From Chitinophagales bacterium (GTDB lineage Bacteria; Bacteroidota; Bacteroidia; Chitinophagales; Chitinophagaceae), in the NCBI GenBank assembly GCA_026931325.1, contig JAIXLO010000138.1:1-64000 (forward strand): a DNA stretch of 64,000 nucleotides, given 5' to 3'. Under the pieces are notes generated by a model. It searched no databases, was not told the origin of the DNA, and saw only the letters and a list, made by a program, of their open reading frames with translations. The position numbers and the translations under genes were made by a program. The stretch's first letter is position 1, and the number at the start of each line of letters is the position of its first letter. Positions 33,067 through 43,092 of the stretch are shown piece by piece.

Positions 33067-35940
33067 TTAGCTTCTAATTCTCATTGTTCTAATTGGGCCA
33101 CCACCTTTAAACATTCCTCTCATAAAAGGTGGCATTTGTTGCCCCTTGCCTGCAAAACTTCTAAAGTTATAAGTGAAAGTAAGCATAAAATATTGAGTTA
33201 GCACTGTAGTGCGAGTGTCTTGAATAAAGTTTTGTTCTACAGTTCTTGTAATACTTTTATTTTGATTAAGTAAATCAAATACACTGAATTTTATTTCACC
33301 ATCTTTTTTCTTGAAAATAGTTTTTGCAATTGAAGCATTCCATAAAGGAATTGTTTGGTTATAACCAGTACTTTGACCTCTATTCATCGTTAATTCAAAT
33401 TCGCTACCAATTATCCAACCTGATTTTGTTGAATAAGTTGGTTCAATAGAAAATATTTGAGAAAAATAATCTCCATCCTGAGAATTGTTTAAAGAATATC
33501 TTGCAAAAGTATAAGTAGATGAACTGGAGAAATTAAGGTCAAATATTTCTTTGATATTCATATTATAACTTATTCTTTCTCCTATTATATAATTATTGGT
33601 ATAATTTTTTTCGTTGTTAAATAAGTTAATGTCTTTGTTATACATTAAAGTTGTAGTAAAGTTTATATTAGATTTTATTTTTTTTATTGGAAAGCCATAA
33701 TTAATAAAACCTGAAAGATTTAAAGCTCCATCAATATTTACTGGTTTTGAATATTGTGCACCTGGTATTAAAATAATACCATCTACTACTATAGGTGTAT
33801 TACTAGTGTTTTGAATTATACTATTACCAATTTTATTTTGAGTAAGATTTCCATTGAAGCTAACAAAAAAGTTTTTAAAAGTAATAATATCAAACTTAGA
33901 ATAAAAAATGCTAAAGTTATGTCTGAACTCTTGTGCTAAGTTTGGATTACCATTTCTAATATAAAGTTGATTGCTATTATCTATCACTTCTTGTAATTGA
34001 GTAATAGAAGGTGCATTGGTACTTCCTCTATAATCAAATCTTAAATTTTTTGTTCTGCTTTTACTATATCTTAATTGAAAACTTGGAAAATAATTTGTGA
34101 AAGTATTGCTTAACTTATTTTGTTTTGTTTTATTATCACTTGTAAGTTCTGCATATTGAACACCCATACCAACAATATAACTCCAGTCTTTATTTATTTG
34201 TTCTCTATAGTTTACATTAAATTTACTTGATGTATTAGTGTTATCAAATTTATTAGTTAGGTTAGGTACAATAATATCAAAGTTTCCTGTGTTTTTATTA
34301 TACATAAGAGTTCGTTGGTCAGAGTTATTTCTGTTATAATTATAATTATAGCTAAATTCCATTTGCCCTCTTTTACCAATTGGTTCAGTATATGATAAAT
34401 TGCTACTAAAAGTTTTTCCTGTTCTATCTGTATTGCTTATTTGATTTACAGTATCTATAATTCCAGTTGTATAAATTCTATTATAAGAAATATTATTTCC
34501 ATCAGATTCATTATTACTTAAACCAGGTGTTAGATTTAATGAAATTGTACGACCACGTTTTTTAAATTTATGTCTTAATAAAATAGAAGTACTAAAGTTA
34601 TAACCATTACTTTTATTATTATTTATTTGTTGTACTTCACTTAGGTTAATTGACTTTCCTTTTGTAAGAATTGAAGTTGTTTGTTGGCTTCTATCATTTT
34701 GTTGATAACTGAAGTTAGGACGAATTAAAATAGAAGTAGTTGAATCAAATCTATGATCTATTTCAAAATTAAATCTATGGTTTTGATTATTACTGCCTGA
34801 AAAAGTTTTATTATTATTAAACTGAGATGAATCGTTAGTTACAAATGTTTCTGTATAATTTTCATTGTCATTATTTACATTCATATTGTTATAAAAATAA
34901 CTTCCTCCAGCACTTGTTTTAGAACTCCAAACATCATTATAATTCACACCACCAGCCCAAGTTGTTGCAATACCAGATTGATTTGGTGTCATAAAATTTC
35001 CTAACATTCCACCACCTCTACCTCCTCCCATTGAAAAAAATCCTCCTCCTCCAGCAAAAGCAGATGGATTCATAGCTCCTAATAAGTCTTGAATAGAAAA
35101 GTTTTGTTGATTAATATTATTTCCCTGACCAATAAATGAAATTTGTTGATTGCCATTAAACCTATTAAAGTTTACATTTGTACTATAGGTTTCATTGTTT
35201 CCTGCACCAGCACTTATTTTTCCAAAATATCCTTTTCTTCTATCTTTTTTTGTAATAAGGTTTATTGTTTTTTCTCTATTACCATCATCAAAGCCACTGA
35301 AAGCACTTTGATCACTTTGTGCATCATAAAGCTGAACTTTATCAATCATATCACTTGGTAAATTTCTTGTTGCTGTTGTTGGGTCATCACCAAAAAATCT
35401 TTTTCCATCAACTAATACTCGTTTTACAGTTTGTCCCTGAGCTTTTACAGTTCCATTTTTATCTACTTCAACCCCTGGTAATTTTTTAAATAAATCTTCT
35501 ACTGTTGCATTAGGTTTTGTTTTAAAACTTCCTGCATTAAATTGTGTAGTATCTCCTTTTATTTGAACAGGAGCAGCAACAACTGCAACGCCTTCTAATT
35601 CAGATGCTGCAGGTTTTAGGTATATATTTCCTAAATCAGTTATTGGATTTTGTTTATTGAAAGTTATGGTTTTAAAATAATGTTCATATCCACTAAAACT
35701 TATTTGAATTAAATAAGTACCCATTGGAAAACCTTTTACCTCAAAGCTTCCATCATTTTTTGCTAAACTAAAAGCCTCTACTGTTGAGTCCTTAGGGCTT
35801 AATATTGTAATTGATGCATCTTTTAAAGATTGTTTTGTAACAGTATCGATTAATTTACCTTTTAATAAAGGTGAGCCTTGCTGTGCAAAACCAAATTGTG
35901 CAATAAATAATAAGCAAATTGAAGTAAAAATTTTTTTCAT
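33067..35940 (-). CDS. Large outer-membrane beta-barrel protein with CarboxypepD-like N-terminus (TonB-receptor-like)
   Basis: 957 residues. Signal peptide (MKKIFTSICLLFIAQFGFAQ), a carboxypeptidase-regulatory-like beta-sandwich (about 24-115, LKGKLIDTVTKQSLKDASITI), a plug-like region (about 125-220, DLFKKLPGVEVDKNGTVKAQGQTVKRVLVDGKRFFGDDP), then a long barrel of PF14905 type ending near the C-terminus with TYNFRSF. A Gly/Met/Phe-rich insert (about 292-320, GGGGFFSMGGGRGGGMLGN) and a C-terminal MPPFMRGMFKGGGPIRTMRIRS tail stand out. It probably acts as an outer-membrane transporter or assembly factor; no SusD partner is present, so a carbohydrate role is not indicated. Confidence 0.87.
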   Translation of the reverse strand: MKKIFTSICLLFIAQFGFAQQGSPLLKGKLIDTVTKQSLKDASITILSPKDSTVEAFSLAKNDGSFEVKGFPMGTYLIQISFSGYEHYFKTITFNKQNPITDLGNIYLKPAASELEGVAVVAAPVQIKGDTTQFNAGSFKTKPNATVEDLFKKLPGVEVDKNGTVKAQGQTVKRVLVDGKRFFGDDPTTATRNLPSDMIDKVQLYDAQSDQSAFSGFDDGNREKTINLITKKDRRKGYFGKISAGAGNNETYSTNVNFNRFNGNQQISFIGQGNNINQQNFSIQDLLGAMNPSAFAGGGGFFSMGGGRGGGMLGNFMTPNQSGIATTWAGGVNYNDVWSSKTSAGGSYFYNNMNVNNDNENYTETFVTNDSSQFNNNKTFSGSNNQNHRFNFEIDHRFDSTTSILIRPNFSYQQNDRSQQTTSILTKGKSINLSEVQQINNNKSNGYNFSTSILLRHKFKKRGRTISLNLTPGLSNNESDGNNISYNRIYTTGIIDTVNQISNTDRTGKTFSSNLSYTEPIGKRGQMEFSYNYNYNRNNSDQRTLMYNKNTGNFDIIVPNLTNKFDNTNTSSKFNVNYREQINKDWSYIVGMGVQYAELTSDNKTKQNKLSNTFTNYFPSFQLRYSKSRTKNLRFDYRGSTNAPSITQLQEVIDNSNQLYIRNGNPNLAQEFRHNFSIFYSKFDIITFKNFFVSFNGNLTQNKIGNSIIQNTSNTPIVVDGIILIPGAQYSKPVNIDGALNLSGFINYGFPIKKIKSNINFTTTLMYNKDINLFNNEKNYTNNYIIGERISYNMNIKEIFDLNFSSSSTYTFARYSLNNSQDGDYFSQIFSIEPTYSTKSGWIIGSEFELTMNRGQSTGYNQTIPLWNASIAKTIFKKKDGEIKFSVFDLLNQNKSITRTVEQNFIQDTRTTVLTQYFMLTFTYNFRSFAGKGQQMPPFMRGMFKGGGPIRTMRIRS

Positions 35941-36053
35941 AAAGTTTAAACTTTAGTGGTGCAATTTTATTGATGTACGAAAATAATCGTTTGAATTGTT
36001 GTGTAAATGTTAATAATGACAAACAGAAGTTTTGAATTGATGAATAATGAAAA

Positions 36054-36680
36054 TTATAATAAATGAGTTTCTTTAGCTATTGAATTATTTACATCATTAA
36101 TTGCTTTTATTAACCTTTCATCATAGCTTCCACTAATTTCTACCCAAGGTGTTGTTTGATTTATCATGATATCTTTATAAATATGATGTAATTCTAGTCT
36201 TGGTTTTTCATCAGGGTATTCTCTTAATTCATCTTTAATCCAAGGTAAATCTACATTACACAATAAATACAAATCATAAGTTCTATTAACTATTTCATCT
36301 AAAATAAATTGATGACATTTTCCAAAAACGTACTCACACCAAACTTTCATTACATACATATTAGTATCAATAAATAATAATGGAGGATGTCGAGTGACAG
36401 ACATTGATTGACTATTGATATAGAAGCCATCATTATTTTTTTTCCAAAATTTTTTTATTTTATTTTCATATTCATCTTCTAAAGCTAATTGTCCCTTAGC
36501 AATAATTTCTAAATCATCAAATGTATAATCTGTACCATTAGTAAGTAAATATTCTCTTGCATATTCTGGGCACCATTCTGTTTTAAAGTGTTGTGCAAGT
36601 AATTCACACAATGTACTTTTTCCAGTGCTTTCTGCTCCAATAATTGCAATTTTTATTATTGCTTTATTTGATTGATACAT
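36054..36680 (-). CDS. NadR-like AAA_28 kinase (nicotinamide riboside kinase type)
   Basis: 208 residues. P-loop GAESTGKST (about 15-23), then FKTEWCPEYAREYLLTNGTDYTFDDLEIIAKGQ, which is the signature of the ribosylnicotinamide kinase domain of NadR (EYAREY), and a late LLCNVDLPWIKDELREYPD containing the Walker B-distal residues. NadR proteins of enterobacteria also carry a nucleotidyltransferase domain, absent here, so this is the stand-alone kinase form phosphorylating nicotinamide riboside to NMN. A PnuC transporter often sits next to it; none is seen here. A second, less likely, reading is a related nucleoside kinase. Confidence 0.82.
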   Translation of the reverse strand: MYQSNKAIIKIAIIGAESTGKSTLCELLAQHFKTEWCPEYAREYLLTNGTDYTFDDLEIIAKGQLALEDEYENKIKKFWKKNNDGFYINSQSMSVTRHPPLLFIDTNMYVMKVWCEYVFGKCHQFILDEIVNRTYDLYLLCNVDLPWIKDELREYPDEKPRLELHHIYKDIMINQTTPWVEISGSYDERLIKAINDVNNSIAKETHLL

Positions 36681-36875
36681 TACTTAGTAAAAACTATTTT
36701 CTAATACTTAGTTTTAAAAATTTTGGCTAAAGTAAAGGTTAATTTTTTAATACATTGTATTGAATAGTGTTTCTTTCGGTTGAAGAATTTATTTTTCCCT
36801 TATCAAAAAAATAAATTATTACTCTATAATCATTAAACAATTCAACAAAAAGTATAACTTGCAGTTTATTACAAC

Positions 36876-38171
36876 ATGGCTGAAATTTTAATTATTCTTT
36901 TCTTAATTATTTTGAATGGGATATTCTCAATGGCAGAAATTGCATTGGTATCTGCACGAAAAGCTAAATTAGAATCTCTTGCAAATAAAGGAGATAATGA
37001 AGCAAAAGCTGCTTTAAACTTAGCTAATCAACCAGAGCGTTTTTTATCAACTGTTCAAATTGGCATTACATTAATTGGTATTTTAACTGGTATTTTTTCT
37101 GGCGAAAAAATAAAAGCTCATGTTGTAGAATGGATTCAACAATTTGATTTATTAAGCCCTTATAGCCATAAGTTAGCAACAATTATCGTAGTTGTTATAA
37201 TTACCTATTTTACTTTAGTGTTAGGAGAATTGTTGCCTAAAAGAATTGGATTAAGTAATCCTGAAACTATTGCAAAATTTATGGCAAAGCCCATGAATTT
37301 TATTTCTCGTATTACTTTTCCATTTATCTGGCTTTTAAATAAATCTACTAATACTTTAACTAAGCTTTTTCGTATTCAATCAAATAATACAGCAGTAACT
37401 GAAGATGAAATAAAAGCAATTATAAATGAAGGTACAGAGCAAGGTGCTATTGAAGAAGCTGAACAAGAAATTATTGAAAGAGTTTTTAGACTTGGTGATA
37501 GAAATATTACTTCCTTAATGACACATAGAAGTGATATTATTTGGTTAGATATTAATAAAACAATTGAAGAAGTAAAAGATAAATTTTCTGAAAATATTTA
37601 TTCAGTATATCCTGTTTGTGATGGAAATATTGATAATATAAAAGGAAGTGTTTCTGTAAAAGATTTATTTTTTAATGATGCTAAAACTCCTCTTGCATCA
37701 ATAATTAAGCAGCCTTTATATGTACCAGAAAATAACACAGCTTATCAGGTATTAGAAAAATTTAAAGAAACAAAAATTCATCATTGTTATATTATCAATG
37801 AATATGGAAGCCTTGAAGGAATGATAACACTAAATGATATTTTAGAAGCTATTGTTGGCGACATACCAGAAGTAAATGAAGATGATTATGAAATTATAAC
37901 AAGAGCTGATGGAAGTTTGCTTGCAGATGCTCAAATACCTTTTGTAGAATTTTTAAATAAAGTAGGAAAAGAGGATTTGATAAATGATGAAGAATATGAT
38001 TTTGATACTTTGGCTGGTTTTATATTACATCATACACAGGAAATTCCTTCTACTGGAGATACACTGCAATGGCGTGGCTTTGAATTTGAAATTGTAGATA
38101 TGGATAAGCACAGAATTGACAAAATTTTAATTACTAAAAAAGAGGAAGAATCTCCTACAGAAACAGAATAA
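36876..38171 (+). CDS. CNNM/CBS-domain membrane protein (HlyC/CorC family)
   Basis: 431 residues: a CNNM (DUF21) membrane domain with three to four helices (1-190, starting MAEILIILFLIILNGIFSMAEIALVSARKAKLE), two CBS domains (about 205-325, with MTHRSDIIWLD and YIINEYGSLEGMITLNDILEAIVGDI) and a C-terminal CorC_HlyC transporter-associated domain (about 345-425). Relatives export Mg2+ or other divalent cations or control such transport, using nucleotide binding in the CBS pair; old hemolysin labels are misleading. It is divergent from the NadR-like gene (195-nt gap without other genes). Confidence 0.88.
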   Translation: MAEILIILFLIILNGIFSMAEIALVSARKAKLESLANKGDNEAKAALNLANQPERFLSTVQIGITLIGILTGIFSGEKIKAHVVEWIQQFDLLSPYSHKLATIIVVVIITYFTLVLGELLPKRIGLSNPETIAKFMAKPMNFISRITFPFIWLLNKSTNTLTKLFRIQSNNTAVTEDEIKAIINEGTEQGAIEEAEQEIIERVFRLGDRNITSLMTHRSDIIWLDINKTIEEVKDKFSENIYSVYPVCDGNIDNIKGSVSVKDLFFNDAKTPLASIIKQPLYVPENNTAYQVLEKFKETKIHHCYIINEYGSLEGMITLNDILEAIVGDIPEVNEDDYEIITRADGSLLADAQIPFVEFLNKVGKEDLINDEEYDFDTLAGFILHHTQEIPSTGDTLQWRGFEFEIVDMDKHRIDKILITKKEEESPTETE

Positions 38172-38240
38172 TTTTTTTAAGCTTTCATTTTGTTTTTATT
38201 TGTAAATATTGCTTTTTTTATTGATTAACTAATTTTAATT

Positions 38241-39557
38241 ATGATAACCTTGAATATATTTTTTAGAAAACAACAAATTATTTTTTTATGCCTTTTCTCT
38301 ACATCCTTATTTTTTACTAAAAATATTTCTGCTCAAAAAATTTATTCAAGATTAGAGAATAATCCAATTTTTTCATCTGCTCATGTAGGTGTAACAATAT
38401 ACGAACCTGCTACAAAAAAATATTGGTACGATTATCAAAGCAAAAAATATTTTATACCTGCAAGTAATATGAAAATTTTTACCTGCTATGCTGCTATGAA
38501 AAATTTAGCAGACAGCTTAACAGGTTTATTTTATACAGTTGAAGACAGTAATTATATTGTTCGTTTTTCTGGCGATCCTACTTTGCTTCATCCTGATTTT
38601 ACAGAACATCCTGTTATTAATTTTTTAAAAAATAATGAAAATATAACTGTAATAAAATCAAATTGGAATAATAAATATTTTGGTAATGGTTGGGCTTGGA
38701 ATGATTTTAATGCTGGTTATATGCCAGAAATTTCTGCTGTTCCTATTTATGGTAATACTGTAAAATTTATTAAAAACGATAATAAAATTTCAGTTTCTCC
38801 AAGATGGTTTAAAGACTCTTTAACTATATATGGAAATACACAACTTGGAAATTTTTCAATCAACAGAAATAATTTTTCTAATCAGTTTACTCTTATAAAT
38901 AGTGAGAAATTTTTTACAGAGACAGAAGTTCCTTTTATTACTTCTGAAAATCTTTCAATAGAATTATTGCAAGACACTTTATTAAAACTAATTGATTATA
39001 CTGATGCTGATATTGTTGGCAATGTAATTTGGAAAAAATTAAAATCTCAACCAACAGATACTGTTTTAAAATTAATGATGCATAGAAGTGATAATTTTTA
39101 TGCTGAACATATACTTCAATTGATAGGTAATGACTCTATGCAATCAATGAAAACAAGTGAAATTATTAATACTTTACTAAATAGAGAATTTAAAGGAATA
39201 CCTGATAGCCCAAGATGGGAGGATGGAAGTGGTTTAAGCAGATATAATTTAGTAACTCCAAGAGATTTTGTTTGGGTACTTACTCAAATGAAAAATGATT
39301 TTAGTAAAGAAAGAATTGAAACTATTTTTCCTACAGGTAATCAAGGGACTCTATCTGGTTATTATAAAAAATATGTTGGAAAAATTTTTGCAAAAACTGG
39401 TACACTTAGCAATAACATTGCTTTAAGTGGTTTTATTAAAACAAAAAAAGGAAAAGAATTAGTCTTTTCTATTTTAATAAATAATCATCGTTCTAATATT
39501 AAGAGAATTAGAAAAACAGTTGAAAATTTTTTAACAGATATTATTAATAGAAACTAA
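38241..39557 (+). CDS. dacB: D-alanyl-D-alanine carboxypeptidase/endopeptidase (PBP4, DacB family)
   Basis: 438 residues. N-terminal signal peptide ending NISAQ, then the serine beta-lactamase-like motifs in order: SxxK as Ser75-Asn-Met-Lys78 (PASNMKIF), SxN in MHRSDNFYAEH (about 282-284) and KTG in FAKTGTLSN (about 391-393). PBP4-type enzymes remove terminal D-Ala or cut 4-3 peptide cross-links in periplasmic peptidoglycan. The length (438) is close to the family usual. Convergent with the Dph6-like gene across a 28-nt gap. Confidence 0.88.
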   Translation: MITLNIFFRKQQIIFLCLFSTSLFFTKNISAQKIYSRLENNPIFSSAHVGVTIYEPATKKYWYDYQSKKYFIPASNMKIFTCYAAMKNLADSLTGLFYTVEDSNYIVRFSGDPTLLHPDFTEHPVINFLKNNENITVIKSNWNNKYFGNGWAWNDFNAGYMPEISAVPIYGNTVKFIKNDNKISVSPRWFKDSLTIYGNTQLGNFSINRNNFSNQFTLINSEKFFTETEVPFITSENLSIELLQDTLLKLIDYTDADIVGNVIWKKLKSQPTDTVLKLMMHRSDNFYAEHILQLIGNDSMQSMKTSEIINTLLNREFKGIPDSPRWEDGSGLSRYNLVTPRDFVWVLTQMKNDFSKERIETIFPTGNQGTLSGYYKKYVGKIFAKTGTLSNNIALSGFIKTKKGKELVFSILINNHRSNIKRIRKTVENFLTDIINRN

Positions 39558-39585
39558 AGCTGAAAAGAATTATTATAAAGTTTTT

Positions 39586-40287
39586 CTAAACTGAAATTTG
39601 TGCCTGCCAATTTTCTATTATTTGTTGTTTATCTTCTGTTAATTGAATTTTGTAAATTTTCTTTTGTATATCTGTAATAGAAAAATTAATCTCTTCTTTA
39701 AACAAATTTCCTCCATACACTAAAGTATGATATTCACCAAACTCTCCACAAACATCAATACCCAATGGAAAAGATTGTATTGTTTGTTTATTTAGTTCTT
39801 TACCTATAAAGTTATTATCAAATTTTTTAGCATCAACAACAATAATTTTTGCCTTAATATTTGCATGTAAAAATTCATTTATTATTTCTGCTGATGTTTT
39901 ATTCCAAAGTGGTTGTACAACTTCTATTCCAAAAGGGTTGAAAAATTTTTCTCTGTATATTTTAATGTTAGAACTTCCTAAATCTCCAAAAATAAAATGA
40001 GTAACATTTTTTGTTTTAAAATAATGTACAGCCTCAGTCATTTTTTGTTGATAGTTTTCCAAATTCTTTTTTACTTCTATCGTATATAGAGGAATATTTA
40101 AACTCTTTGCTTGCATCTGCAATATTTTTATAGGTATTGCATGAACAGTTGATAAACTTGTTTGTTCTTCTATTATTGTAAGTAATGATACTATTTCAAA
40201 CTCATTGCTAAGAAGGATTTGCTGTAAGGCTAATGCTGAATCTTTGCCTCCACTCCAATGCATTACAGCTTTTTTCTTCAAGTTCAT
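39586..40287 (-). CDS. Dph6-related PP-loop ATP pyrophosphatase
   Basis: 233 residues. The PP-loop SGGKDSALAL sits at 12-21, and the distal DVCGEFGEYHTLVYGG (about 197-212) is the hallmark of the Dph6/ATPBD4 (diphthine-ammonia ligase-like) family. Bacteria lack diphthamide, so the bacterial enzyme must adenylate some other carboxylate or carbonyl substrate; cofactor- or nucleotide-related roles have been suggested but are unproved. The start is 48 nt downstream of gyrB on the same strand, so it may be cotranscribed with gyrB. Function uncertain. Confidence 0.85.
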   Translation of the reverse strand: MNLKKKAVMHWSGGKDSALALQQILLSNEFEIVSLLTIIEEQTSLSTVHAIPIKILQMQAKSLNIPLYTIEVKKNLENYQQKMTEAVHYFKTKNVTHFIFGDLGSSNIKIYREKFFNPFGIEVVQPLWNKTSAEIINEFLHANIKAKIIVVDAKKFDNNFIGKELNKQTIQSFPLGIDVCGEFGEYHTLVYGGNLFKEEINFSITDIQKKIYKIQLTEDKQQIIENWQAQISV

Positions 40288-40335
40288 TAATCTTGTTTAA
40301 AGAAAAATATAAAGTAAAAGAGGTACTTACTTTTT

Positions 40336-42315
<1,980 letters not shown>

Positions 42316-42335
42316 TTATTGATTTTGACTATCGG

Positions 42336-42343
42336 CGAAAATA
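42336..42343 (-). promoter_or_regulatory. -7 promoter box (TATTTTCG) for gyrB
   Basis: TAnnTTCG variant on the minus strand, giving a leader of about 35 nt. No clear -33 TTG. Confidence 0.4.
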
Positions 42344-42450
42344 CAAATAAAACATGGCTTAATTGCTTTATTTTTCAATTATTTTATACACTTTTAGAAA
42401 TATTTTTTACATATCTATTTTTAATAGATTAAGTTTTTATTCATTTCAAA

Positions 42451-42458
42451 TAGTTTTG
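42451..42458 (+). promoter_or_regulatory. -7 promoter box (TAGTTTTG) for rimM
   Basis: Exact TAnnTTTG, 11 nt before the ATG at 42470. Confidence 0.45.
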
Positions 42459-42469
42459 TAGTAATTTTT

Positions 42470-42985
42470 ATGAATCAGTACACACATATTGGAAAAATTA
42501 TAGCAACTTTTGGTACACTTGGAGAGGTTATTTTACAACACTCTTTAGGTAAAAAAACTACACTTAAAGGCACAGAAGCTATTTTTATTGAACTAACAAA
42601 AGGTAGTTATATTCCTTATTTTATTAGCTCTGCTAAAGCAAAAAATCAAGAAGAAACTTGGATAAAATTAGAAGGAATTGATAATAAAGAAACTGCACAT
42701 AAACTAATAAGTAAGCAAGTTTGGCTTACAGAAGAAGATTTTAGAAATCAAGTAAGTAAACAAGCTGCTATAAATTTATTGGGCTATACAATTATTGATA
42801 ATAAAACAATTATTGGTATTGTAGAAAAGGTAATGGAACAACCACACCAAATTTTATTAATCACTACTTATAAAAACAATGAAGCACTTATTCCATTACA
42901 CGAAAAAAGCTTGATAAAAATAAATCACACTAAAAAAGAAATTTATGTTCAGCTGCCAGATGGTTTATTAGATATTTATAGTTAA
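42470..42985 (+). CDS. rimM: Ribosome maturation factor RimM
   Basis: 171 residues: the N-terminal RimM barrel (YTHIGKIIATFGTLGEVILQHSL, with the usual G-K-I start) and a C-terminal PRC-barrel (LLGYTIIDNKTIIGIVEKVMEQPHQILLIT, then ALIPLHEKSLIKINHTKKEIYVQLPDGLLDIY). It binds ribosomal protein S19 and assists 30S head assembly. Often clustered with rpsP and trmD; here trmD is about 3 kb away on the opposite strand and rpsP is not present in the window. Somewhat divergent from model RimM sequences. Confidence 0.88.
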   Translation: MNQYTHIGKIIATFGTLGEVILQHSLGKKTTLKGTEAIFIELTKGSYIPYFISSAKAKNQEETWIKLEGIDNKETAHKLISKQVWLTEEDFRNQVSKQAAINLLGYTIIDNKTIIGIVEKVMEQPHQILLITTYKNNEALIPLHEKSLIKINHTKKEIYVQLPDGLLDIYS

Positions 42986-43064
42986 AATAATTTTCGTCCA
43001 TTTATTGTATTAATTACATTTATTGGTTAATGTATTTTCCTTAATCAAAAAAGTCTTTAAATAT

Positions 43065-43072
43065 TATCTTCG
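43065..43072 (+). promoter_or_regulatory. -7 promoter box (TATCTTCG) for pheT
   Basis: Variant box 20 nt before the pheT ATG; the following CTGCC is also seen after the alaS box. Confidence 0.45.
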
Positions 43073-43092
43073 CTGCCAGAATTATTTTTAAT

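Noticed and set aside
36681..36875. Possible gene or RNA in the divergent gap before the CNNM/CBS gene
   Set aside because: No open frame with homology and no stable structure seen, only AT-rich promoter-like sequence.
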